Positions 57,365-64,000 of a stretch of 64,000 nucleotides of DNA are shown piece after piece (position 1 is the stretch's first letter; every line of letters begins with the position of its first letter). The DNA lies in contig NZ_CP129236.1 in assembly GCF_030413615.1 (NCBI RefSeq), forward strand, positions 2,588,001 to 2,652,000, in the 5' to 3' direction. A program made the translations under genes and the position numbers. The notes under the pieces were generated by a model. It was given only the letters and a program-made list of their open reading frames with translations. It was not told the origin of the DNA and ran no database searches. The stretch is from Planococcus shixiaomingii (GTDB lineage Bacteria; Bacillota; Bacilli; Bacillales_A; Planococcaceae).

Positions 57365-57402
57365 GAAAAAACAAAAATCCCCTTACCTCGCAAGGTAAAG
57401 GG
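57365..57402 (-). terminator. ctaF terminator
   Basis: 10-bp stem CCCTTTACCT/AGGTAAGGGG on the minus strand, followed by a T-rich run, 8 bp after the ctaF stop. The stretch 57193-57364 holds no recognisable feature. Confidence 0.8.
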
Positions 57403-57409
57403 AATTTGC

Positions 57410-57742
57410 TCACCACCAAATAATAGTTGTGAAAGTAAGAATAGTGATAAAAGCAACAAACATTCCGCTGAACATGAAGAATGCGATCATGCCTGTACCT
57501 TTATTGTTTAAGTGCATAAAGTGATAAAGCTGAAGCACCACTTGGACTGCCGCCAACAATAGAATGATTGGCACAATCAAGTATGGAGAAAAGCCAGCTG
57601 CTACCGTCGTAAATGCAATCAGTGTCAAGAAGATCATGATTGCAAACGAAGTTAGCATGTTGCGCATTTCTTGTGCTCTTTTGCGCTTAACATGTTCATG
57701 CTCTTCTTTTGTTCTGACATACTCGTGAACGTCGTGTGCCAT
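57410..57742 (-). CDS. ctaF: Cytochrome caa3 oxidase subunit IV
   Basis: 110 residues with three membrane helices (about 30-48, 54-75 and 84-105). The KRKRAQEMRNMLTSFAIMIFLT start of the core and the QLYHFMHLN motif fit the caa3-type subunit IVB family (CtaF). It is the last structural gene of the oxidase operon, 1 bp after ctaE. Confidence 0.92.
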   Translation of the reverse strand: MAHDVHEYVRTKEEHEHVKRKRAQEMRNMLTSFAIMIFLTLIAFTTVAAGFSPYLIVPIILLLAAVQVVLQLYHFMHLNNKGTGMIAFFMFSGMFVAFITILTFTTIIWW

Positions 57743-57743
57743 A

Positions 57744-58370
57744 TTATCCGATCACTCCCATCAAATAGACTACAGTAAAGATAAATACCCATACTACGTC
57801 AATAAAATGCCAGTATAACGAAACAAGGAAAAACTTAGGTGCGTTATAAGTATTCAAACCGCGTTTCGCATTTCGGACCATCAATGCAATGAACCAACAC
57901 AAACCGAACAATACGTGTGCTCCGTGCGTTCCAACAAGCGTATAGAAAGCAGAACTAAAAGCACTGTTTGTGTAGCCAAAGCCTAAATGTACATAATGGT
58001 TAAACTCATAAATTTCAAGTGCAAGGAATGCTGCACCAAGCAGGACAGTAATCATAAGCCATGCCTGCATCGCTTTAAAGTTATGGTTTTTCATATGATA
58101 CATAGCGTAAACGCTTGTTAGAGACGAAGTCAAAAGGATCATCGTCATAATAAATACAAGCGGAAGTTCAAAAAGTTGAGATGCTGTAAATTCCATGCCG
58201 CTTGGCCCTTTGTCTTTCAAAGCCAGGTAAGTTGCAAACAAAGAAGCAAACGTTACCGATTCAGCAGCTAGAAGCAGCCAGAAACCGACAAACTTATTTT
58301 TCCCTTCCATTGTAGCAGTTTCAGGATGATCCGGCCACGATTGAGGGGTGTATTTTCTATTAATGTCCAT
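57744..58370 (-). CDS. ctaE: Cytochrome caa3 oxidase subunit III
   Basis: 208 residues, five membrane helices (short five-helix type). Family motifs KNKFVGFWLLLAAESVTFASLFATY near the start and THGAHVLFGL, plus YWHFIDVVWVFIF at the C-terminus, are intact. The start overlaps the ctaD stop by 11 bp, with AGGGGTGA as ribosome binding site. Confidence 0.95.
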   Translation of the reverse strand: MDINRKYTPQSWPDHPETATMEGKNKFVGFWLLLAAESVTFASLFATYLALKDKGPSGMEFTASQLFELPLVFIMTMILLTSSLTSVYAMYHMKNHNFKAMQAWLMITVLLGAAFLALEIYEFNHYVHLGFGYTNSAFSSAFYTLVGTHGAHVLFGLCWFIALMVRNAKRGLNTYNAPKFFLVSLYWHFIDVVWVFIFTVVYLMGVIG

Positions 58371-60240
58371 CGGTTTTCACCCCTTCTCGATCCTTGATCA
58401 AATCTTCTTTATGGATGTGGAATCCTAGATCATCTTTCAATGAGCGAAGCAACATCGAGCCGAACGTCAATAGCAATCCAAGAACAATTACAGGAATTGT
58501 CCACGCGTGGCCATCCGGATGATATAGCGCTCCGAAAGATGCAACGAATAAACCAAACGACATGACAACAGGAATGAACGAGTTGTTTGGCATATGGATA
58601 TCGCCAAGCGGTTCTGCATAAATCATGCCTTCTTTATTGCCTTCCATTTTCTCGATCCAGTACGTATCAAGACCGCGCACTAGAGGAGTTTGAGCAAAGT
58701 TATAGAATGGCGGAGGTGATGGAATAGCCCATTCAAGCGTACGACCATCTTCCCACGGATCATTTCCAACGCGCTCGTTTTTAATCGTAGTCAATACAAC
58801 GTTCACTAGCAAAATGATAACACCCACAGCCATGAAGAGAGCTCCTACAGAACTGATAGCGTTGAACAAGTCCCAGCCTTGGTTAGCTCCGAACGTGTAA
58901 ACGCGTCGCGGCATACCCATTAAGCCTAGGAAATGCTGGATAAAGAACGTTAAATGGAATCCGATGAAGAATAACCAGAAAGTCAATTTCCCTAATTTTT
59001 CGTTTAGCATTGTTCCGAACATTTTCGGCCAGTATAAGTGCGTACCTGCAAAGATAGCAAGTACTACCCCACCAACGATAACGTAATGGAAATGCGCAAC
59101 GATAAAGTAAGAATCGTGCAATTGGTAATCTAGAGGCGCAATTGCCTGCATGATACCTGTTACCCCACCCGCTACGAACGAAGGGATAAATCCGATGGCA
59201 TATAACATTGGAGTAGTAAAGGAAATGCTTCCTCCCCAAATCGTCAGCAGCCAATTGAAGATTTTCACACCTGTCGGTACAGCAATAATCATAGTTGCTA
59301 ATGCGAAAATAGCGTTAGCTGTAGGCCCAAGACCAACTGTAAACATATGGTGAGCCCAAACCATGAAACCGTAGAATCCGATTAGGATCGTTGCAAATAC
59401 AAGTGCAGTATAACCGAACAAACGTTTGCGAGAGAAAATCGCAAAGATTTCCGAGAAAATACCGAAAGCCGGCAAAATCAAAATGTAAACTTCCGGGTGA
59501 CCGAAAATCCAGAACAAATGCTCCCAGATGATCGTGTTACCGCCAGCAGCTACATTAAAGAAATTTGCTCCGAACATGCGGTCAAAAACCATGAAGAAAA
59601 TCGCAATTGTAAGCGGTGGGAAAGCCAATAAAATTAATGCAGAAGCAACAAAAGTTGTCCATGTAAATAAAGGCATTCTCATATAAGTCATTCCTGGGGC
59701 ACGCATGTTAATGATTGTGACAAGGAAGTTAATCCCTGAAATCAATGTACCAAAACCAGAAATTGTCAATCCTAGTGCGTAAAAATCAATACCGTGGCTT
59801 TCAGACGCAAGTGCCAGTGATGCGTAGTTTGTCCAACCTGCATCAGGAGCTCCACCTAAGAACCATGAAAGGTTTAAGAAAATTCCCCCGAAGAAGAATA
59901 GCCAAAACCCAAGTGAGTTCAAGAACGGGAAAGCTACGTCACGCGCGCCGATTTGCAAAGGCATTATAGCGTTCATAAATCCTAGTAATAACGGCATAGC
60001 TGCCAAGAAAATCATCGTTGTACCATGCATGGTCATAACTTCGTTGTATGTTCCGGCACTTAGAAAATCGTTTCCAGCTTTCATCAGCTGAATACGAATC
60101 ATCATCGCCTCTATTCCTCCGACCAGGAAGAAAAATCCACCTGACATGAGATAGAGAATAGCGATTTTCTTATGGTCCACAGTTGTTAGGAAATCCCATA
60201 CTGTAGCGCCGAAGCCATTTTTTTGAGCGATAGAACTCAC
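58360..60240 (-). CDS. ctaD: Cytochrome caa3 oxidase subunit I
   Basis: 626 residues, catalytic haem-copper subunit. The Cu-B/Tyr motif WIFGHPEVYILILP (with the proton-channel glutamate of A1-type oxidases), MVWAHHMFT, and the haem ligands in HDSYFIVAHFHYVIVGG are present. A C-terminal extension with an extra helical region follows the 12-helix core, normal for caa3-type. GTG start at 60240 with GGGAGG 8 bp upstream. Reduces oxygen to water and pumps protons. Confidence 0.97.
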   Translation of the reverse strand: MSSIAQKNGFGATVWDFLTTVDHKKIAILYLMSGGFFFLVGGIEAMMIRIQLMKAGNDFLSAGTYNEVMTMHGTTMIFLAAMPLLLGFMNAIMPLQIGARDVAFPFLNSLGFWLFFFGGIFLNLSWFLGGAPDAGWTNYASLALASESHGIDFYALGLTISGFGTLISGINFLVTIINMRAPGMTYMRMPLFTWTTFVASALILLAFPPLTIAIFFMVFDRMFGANFFNVAAGGNTIIWEHLFWIFGHPEVYILILPAFGIFSEIFAIFSRKRLFGYTALVFATILIGFYGFMVWAHHMFTVGLGPTANAIFALATMIIAVPTGVKIFNWLLTIWGGSISFTTPMLYAIGFIPSFVAGGVTGIMQAIAPLDYQLHDSYFIVAHFHYVIVGGVVLAIFAGTHLYWPKMFGTMLNEKLGKLTFWLFFIGFHLTFFIQHFLGLMGMPRRVYTFGANQGWDLFNAISSVGALFMAVGVIILLVNVVLTTIKNERVGNDPWEDGRTLEWAIPSPPPFYNFAQTPLVRGLDTYWIEKMEGNKEGMIYAEPLGDIHMPNNSFIPVVMSFGLFVASFGALYHPDGHAWTIPVIVLGLLLTFGSMLLRSLKDDLGFHIHKEDLIKDREGVKTDGH

Positions 60241-60274
60241 GATGTAAACCTCCCTTTTTTAAGCTTCGATTCTT

Positions 60275-61369
60275 TTACTTTTCAACAGACAAGCTCATCA
60301 AATATGCAGCTAGCGCATCAAGTTCTTGCTCAGATACTTCTTTGCCGCCATTCAATTCTTTAACTTCCGGCATTAAGTTGCCTGGCTTGTATGTCTGTGG
60401 AGTTTTAATCCAGTTTTTCAAGTTTTCTTCGTTGTGCTCCAAAATACCGGCAACGCGGTTGCGGTCACCGAAAGTTGCTAAGTTCGGTCCAACTGCAACA
60501 TTGCCTTTTCCAACAGCAGAGGTAGCGTGGCAAGAAATACAACCTAAGCCGTCTTGCCCAAACAATTGTTCTCCTGTAGTAGCAAGCTCGTCAGTCGGAG
60601 CAGCAGGTTCTTCTTTCATAGCAGTTACCCACTGATCGAAGTCATCAGGGTTCATCGTTTTAACTTTGAAATCCATCAATGCGTGTGAAGGGCCGCAAAG
60701 CTCAGCACATTTACCGTAGAACACGCCATCTTCTAATTCAGAAGATTCTTGGTCAAACGTTAAATAGAACGTATTGGTGTTTTCAGGGTTGGCATCAATT
60801 TTACCACCGATTGAAGGAATCCAGAAGGAGTGTTTAACATCGGCAGAAACAACGTTAAAATAAACGCGCTCGTTAGTTGGAACGACCAATTCCTGCGAAG
60901 TTACAATTCCATGCTCAGGATATTCAAATTCCCACCAGTAAAGTTTAGCGACAACATTGACCGTTAAGTTGGTCATAGAACCATCTTCCGCTGCAACGTC
61001 CATTGTCCGCGTATCAGCCAAATCAAAAGTCTGATAAACAGTAGGAATCGCAATAATGATGATCAAAACGATTGGAATTGCAGTCCATAAGAATTCAAGT
61101 TTTGCGCTTCCTTCTACTTGCTCAGGAATTAAGTCATCCCCAAGTTTCGAGCGGCGGAACTTTGTTATTGCCAATACAAAAATGATCGTTACGACAATAA
61201 TTACAAATAGCATGACCACAGAAGACAAGATCAGTAGGTTAAACTGTTCTTGAGCTACTCCACCGGCCGGTATTAGTGTGGAGATCTCTTCTCGCCCACA
61301 TCCCGCAAGAAAGAAAATCAAGGCGGCCATCAATGTAAATAGACGCCACTTTTTAAGCCCGTTTATCAT
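60275..61369 (-). CDS. ctaC: Cytochrome caa3 oxidase subunit II with fused cytochrome c
   Basis: 364 residues. A lipoprotein signal ends at the lipobox LAGC (C24), a substrate for LspA. Two helices follow (about 43-68 and 93-115). The CuA domain has ligands H180, C221, E223, C225, H229 and M232 (GKCAELCGPSHALM), and a C-terminal cytochrome c domain carries CISCH (C277, C280, H281) with a distal Met in NLMPEV. The fusion defines the caa3 type. Confidence 0.96.
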   Translation of the reverse strand: MINGLKKWRLFTLMAALIFFLAGCGREEISTLIPAGGVAQEQFNLLILSSVVMLFVIIVVTIIFVLAITKFRRSKLGDDLIPEQVEGSAKLEFLWTAIPIVLIIIIAIPTVYQTFDLADTRTMDVAAEDGSMTNLTVNVVAKLYWWEFEYPEHGIVTSQELVVPTNERVYFNVVSADVKHSFWIPSIGGKIDANPENTNTFYLTFDQESSELEDGVFYGKCAELCGPSHALMDFKVKTMNPDDFDQWVTAMKEEPAAPTDELATTGEQLFGQDGLGCISCHATSAVGKGNVAVGPNLATFGDRNRVAGILEHNEENLKNWIKTPQTYKPGNLMPEVKELNGGKEVSEQELDALAAYLMSLSVEK

Positions 61370-61422
61370 AGCTTTTCATACCCCTCTCTCATATAAATAA
61401 TTTTGTTCTGTGATAATGGAAA

Positions 61423-62340
61423 TTAAACGAAGACTGCGAAGATGATCATCGATACAAATAAGATGGTCATATAATTCAATGAATAAATGAACATTGTCTT
61501 CGCCCATTTCAGATCATCCTTCACTTTAAATCCTTTTATAGCAAGTACTAGCCAGCCAAGATTCAAAAGGGAAGCAAGAATGATGAAGCCCATTCCGAGA
61601 TCCATTAACAGGAATGGCAGAGGGAACAGCAGTAAAACCCATGCAAGCATTGATTTTTTAGTTCGGTGGAATCCTTTTACCACTGGAAGCATCGGGATGC
61701 CTGCGGCACGATACTCTTCTGTACGTTTCATTGCTAACGCATAGAAATGAGGCGGCTGCCAGACGAACATGATTAAGAACAATGCCCATGCGCCCATTCC
61801 AAGTGCCGGTTCAACTGCAGCCCAGCCAATAAGCGGCGGGATTGCTCCCGAGATGCTCCCTACGATTGTATTGCTGACATGTCTTCTTTTCGACCACATG
61901 GAATAGAGGACGACATAAGCCAAGATTCCTGCTATTCCAAGAAAGCCAGCTGATACGGATGCAGAGAACAAAAATAGTTCGCCTAAAACAATGAAAGATA
62001 AAGCGAGTGCCAATACAGCAGATGGCTTAAATCTTCCAGTCACGGTCGGACGCGACCTTTTGCTCGCCATCAACGGATCGATATCTGTGTCAATGTAGTT
62101 ATTCATCGCGGCAGAACCTGCTATTATTAATGCGGACCCGACCAAGGTGTAGGCGAGGATGTCCAGCTCTTGCAGGAAATGCCTGTCGGAAAACTGAAAC
62201 GCTAACCACATTCCGGTAAACACGGTTATTAAATTGGAATTTACTATTCCTATTTTAATAAGTGCTAAAAAATCACTTAGGAATGTTGTTGTTTCCGGTG
62301 TCTGATGAACATCCGCAGACAATGACCGGCCGTTTGACAT
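61423..62340 (-). CDS. ctaB: Protohaem IX farnesyltransferase (haem O synthase)
   Basis: 305-residue UbiA-family prenyltransferase with about nine membrane helices. The two Asp-rich motifs NYIDTDIDPLMASKRSRP and the second loop YSMWSKRRHVSNT are present. It makes haem O, the precursor of haem A made by CtaA. The ATG at 62340 follows AAAGGAGGGG; the open frame continues 10 codons upstream, through the ribosome binding site. Confidence 0.95.
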   Translation of the reverse strand: MSNGRSLSADVHQTPETTTFLSDFLALIKIGIVNSNLITVFTGMWLAFQFSDRHFLQELDILAYTLVGSALIIAGSAAMNNYIDTDIDPLMASKRSRPTVTGRFKPSAVLALALSFIVLGELFLFSASVSAGFLGIAGILAYVVLYSMWSKRRHVSNTIVGSISGAIPPLIGWAAVEPALGMGAWALFLIMFVWQPPHFYALAMKRTEEYRAAGIPMLPVVKGFHRTKKSMLAWVLLLFPLPFLLMDLGMGFIILASLLNLGWLVLAIKGFKVKDDLKWAKTMFIYSLNYMTILFVSMIIFAVFV

Positions 62341-62370
62341 AGTATCCCCTCCTTTCAAAGTTGTAAGCAT

Positions 62371-62601
62371 ATTCCGCTAACCATAACTATATCTAAATTC
62401 CAGTTTTATTTCTACCGCAAACTGAAATTTCATGATAAAAGCAATGATCTTCAAGTCATCAAACTCAGAAATACGCTCCTCCTATCATACATTAGAGTTC
62501 GCAAGTTTTTAATATAGAAAAATAATAGTTTTTGAACAGTTTGTGAAGGTAGCACTTATTATGTCTAAATCTTGAAAGTTTCGGGTATTCGGGATTTCCC
62601 G
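62371..62601. other. ctaB-ctaA divergent intergenic region
   Basis: About 230 bp of AT-rich DNA between the divergent haem genes. An AGGAGGAG (minus strand, 62477-62484) is present but no reading frame longer than a few codons follows it. No hairpin or clear minus-strand promoter for ctaB was identified. Confidence 0.4.
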
Positions 62602-62630
62602 TTGTGTTTTAAGGTAACTTTCGCTATCAT
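62602..62630 (+). promoter_or_regulatory. ctaA promoter
   Basis: Plus-strand TTGTGT (62602-62607), 17-bp spacer, TATCAT (62625-62630), about 50 bp before the start codon. Confidence 0.6.
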
Positions 62631-62678
62631 CTAGTATGCAGGATACGGACGTTTTAGAAGTTTTTATAGAAAAAGTAG

Positions 62679-63605
62679 GTGGCATACTTGCAGCAAAGTA
62701 AATATATAAAATGGTTTGCAGTAGCAGCGACCATAGGAATGCTCTTAATCCTTCTTGGAGGAGCCCTCGTTACAAAAACAGACAGCGGCATGGGGTGCGG
62801 CCGACATTGGCCAGGTTGCAACGGATCGCTAATACCAGATGAAATTACAGCCGAAGTCTTGATCGAGTTCTCCCATCGACTCGTTACAGGAATTGTCGGC
62901 ATTTTAATTGTTGTATTGGCGGTATGGGCTTGGCGAAAATATGGCCATATCCGCGAAACCAAATTTTTATCTGTCATGGCGATTTTCTTTTTAGTGCTGC
63001 AAGCTCTAATCGGAGCTGCTCAAGTTAAATGGGGACAAGGCGACTTTATCCTTGCACTTCATTTTGGCATTTCCCTGATTTCGTTTGCATCCGTTCTATT
63101 ATTGACATTATTGGTATTTGAAGTGGATCAGAAATTTGACGCAGGCCGCGTTAAGATTGGCAACAAATTAAAATTCCATACCATCGGGGTTACTTTGTAT
63201 TCATATATTGTTGTTTATACAGGTGCGCTTGTGCGCCATACAGATTCAAGCTTGATTTGTTCTGACTGGCCGCTGTGCCGCAATGACCAATTCGCTCTTC
63301 CGGGCAATATGTATGAATGGGTTCAGATGGGCCACCGGATGGCAGCAGGATTGATCGTCATCTGGCTCGGTTATATCGCATGGCACGCCTTTAAGCACTA
63401 TCGGGATCAGAAAGTTATTTACATCGGCTGGCTGACGGCGTTTATCATTGTTCTGCTTCAAGCGACAACTGGTATGCTCGTTGTTCTGACCAAATTGAAT
63501 TTGGCTGTTGCCCTTCTCCATTCGTTGCTTATTTCCATGTTATTCGGATTGCTGTGTTATATGGTGCTGCTTGTTTCTCGCAGTCTATCAGCAAAAGTAA
63601 AATAA
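62679..63605 (+). CDS. ctaA: Haem A synthase
   Basis: 308 residues, eight membrane helices in two four-helix halves. Converts haem O to haem A. Each half has the paired histidines expected for haem binding: EFSHRLVTG in the first and GHRMAAGLIV in the second. The first extracytoplasmic loop has the CGRHWPGC cysteine pair and the second half has a similar pair (ICSDWPLC). GTG at 62679, or more likely the TTG at 62688 that lies 5 bp behind AGGTGG. Divergent from ctaB, as in B. subtilis. Confidence 0.94.
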   Translation: MAYLQQSKYIKWFAVAATIGMLLILLGGALVTKTDSGMGCGRHWPGCNGSLIPDEITAEVLIEFSHRLVTGIVGILIVVLAVWAWRKYGHIRETKFLSVMAIFFLVLQALIGAAQVKWGQGDFILALHFGISLISFASVLLLTLLVFEVDQKFDAGRVKIGNKLKFHTIGVTLYSYIVVYTGALVRHTDSSLICSDWPLCRNDQFALPGNMYEWVQMGHRMAAGLIVIWLGYIAWHAFKHYRDQKVIYIGWLTAFIIVLLQATTGMLVVLTKLNLAVALLHSLLISMLFGLLCYMVLLVSRSLSAKVK

Positions 63606-63650
63606 AAAACTGCAGGCCCTCATTCAAATGAGCTGCCTGCAGTTTTTTTT
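63604..63650. terminator. ctaA terminator
   Basis: 13-bp stem AAAAACTGCAGGC/GCCTGCAGTTTTT with a 17-base loop and T tail, overlapping the ctaA stop codon. Confidence 0.8.
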
Positions 63651-63660
63651 GCACTCATAC

Positions 63661-63696
63661 AAAAACCTGTCCAGATAAATCTGGACAGGTTTTTTA
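63661..63696. terminator. pycA terminator
   Basis: 11-bp stem ACCTGTCCAGA/TCTGGACAGGT with A and T runs on both sides, between the convergent ctaA and pycA genes. Confidence 0.85.
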
Positions 63697-63731
63697 TTTA
63701 ACAATTAAGCAAGAGTAAAGTGCTCATCTTT

Positions 63732-64000
63732 TTAATGTCTATCCATTTCAATCAACAGGTCTCCAGTAGAGATGCCATCGCCAGCATTGACATAGATTTC
63801 TTTAATGGTGCCATCAAATGGCGCTTGGACGGTTGTTTCCATCTTCATGGCTTCTGTTACAAGCAGATGGTCCCCACGGTCTACTTTCGCCCCTTTTTCA
63901 GCAACAACTTTCAAGACCGTCCCCGGCATTGTGGCTGCGATATGGGTTTCGTTTGTAGGATCCGCTTTCTGTTTCGCTGTCACATCTGTCTCGACAGTCA
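63732..64000 (-). CDS. pycA: Pyruvate carboxylase, C-terminal part
   Basis: Open frame entering from the right edge; only the last 89 residues are visible. They form the biotin carrier domain, with IAATMPGTVLKVV and the biotinylated lysine in EAMKMETTVQAP, ending GDLLIEMDRH. The sequence before it (KADPTNETHI) and synteny with ctaA identify pyruvate carboxylase, the anaplerotic enzyme forming oxaloacetate, rather than another biotin enzyme. The in-frame GTG at 63983 is not a start. Confidence 0.9.
   Translation of the reverse strand, partial: TVETDVTAKQKADPTNETHIAATMPGTVLKVVAEKGAKVDRGDHLLVTEAMKMETTVQAPFDGTIKEIYVNAGDGISTGDLLIEMDRH

Noticed and set aside
62477..62484. Strong Shine-Dalgarno-like AGGAGGAG on the minus strand before ctaB.
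   Set aside because: Only a few codons follow before stops in each frame; I cannot support a leader peptide.

Overview
The window reads as a chromosomal segment of a mid-GC, low-to-moderate-GC Gram-positive of the order Bacillales, most likely Planococcaceae (Planococcus/Planomicrobium-like). The evidence is the gene order, which follows the Bacillus subtilis stretch pycA-cta-ylb-mra/fts-ylm-divIVA-ileS-lspA-pyr almost gene for gene, here mostly on the minus strand. It also includes bacillithiol synthesis (bshC), PyrR attenuation, an Ile T-box and strong AGGAGG ribosome binding sites. The sporulation genes that sit among these in B. subtilis (spoVD, spoVE, spoIIGA-sigE-sigG) are missing, which suggests a non-sporulating lineage. 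Genus placement is inference.

Layout from left to right. 1-2.8 kb: accessory genes on the minus strand (YczE-like membrane protein, GNAT acetyltransferase behind a promoter flanked by two palindromes, a membrane-anchored L7/L12-CTD-like protein, D-serine ammonia-lyase dsdA, a possible 50-residue membrane peptide). 3.0-5.4 kb: pabA and a pabB-pabC fusion for p-aminobenzoate. 5.4-5.97 kb: a non-coding block of Bacillales-type intergenic repeats bounded by two near-identical terminators. 5.97-17.6 kb: the complete pyrimidine operon pyrR-pyrP-pyrB-pyrC-carA-carB-pyrK-pyrD-pyrF-pyrE with two PyrR-type attenuators. 17.6-23.2 kb: rluD-type pseudouridine synthase, lspA, an inserted alpha/beta hydrolase, and ileS with its T-box. 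23.2-26.1 kb: divIVA, ylmH, ylmG, sepF, ylmE. 26.2-38.0 kb: a compact division and cell-wall cluster, mraZ-rsmH-ftsL-pbpB-mraY-murD-divIB-ylxW-ylxX-sbp-ftsA-ftsZ, with MraZ-box-like repeats in front. 38.1-41.2 kb: bshC, a DUF3397 gene and panE.

41.2-46.6 kb is the most lineage-specific part. It holds a three-gene acyl-CoA carboxylase operon behind a promoter overlapped by a perfect CcpA cre match, a striking array of seven 20-bp tandem units (constant decamer plus variable decamer), a secreted protein of unknown function with an internal duplication, and an enoyl-CoA hydratase. 46.7-55.7 kb is the ylb region: rpmF, yceD, tmcAL, a PDZ-Lon protease, coaD, rsmD, ylbG, a phosphodiesterase, a 124-bp repeat pair, ylbF, a thioesterase, a CAP-domain protein and a YugN-like gene. 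55.7-63.6 kb holds the cytochrome caa3 oxidase system (ctaM, ctaG, ctaF, ctaE, ctaD, ctaC, ctaB and the divergent ctaA). The window ends in the 3' end of pyruvate carboxylase.

Most genes are conserved housekeeping genes. The best candidates for something undescribed are the 20-bp constant/variable array at 44499-44638, the secreted repeat protein beside it, and the two families of intergenic repeat elements. No complete new defence or mobile system was found. Several starts were moved from the longest open frame to a codon with a good ribosome binding site or a stop-start overlap; each such choice is stated.
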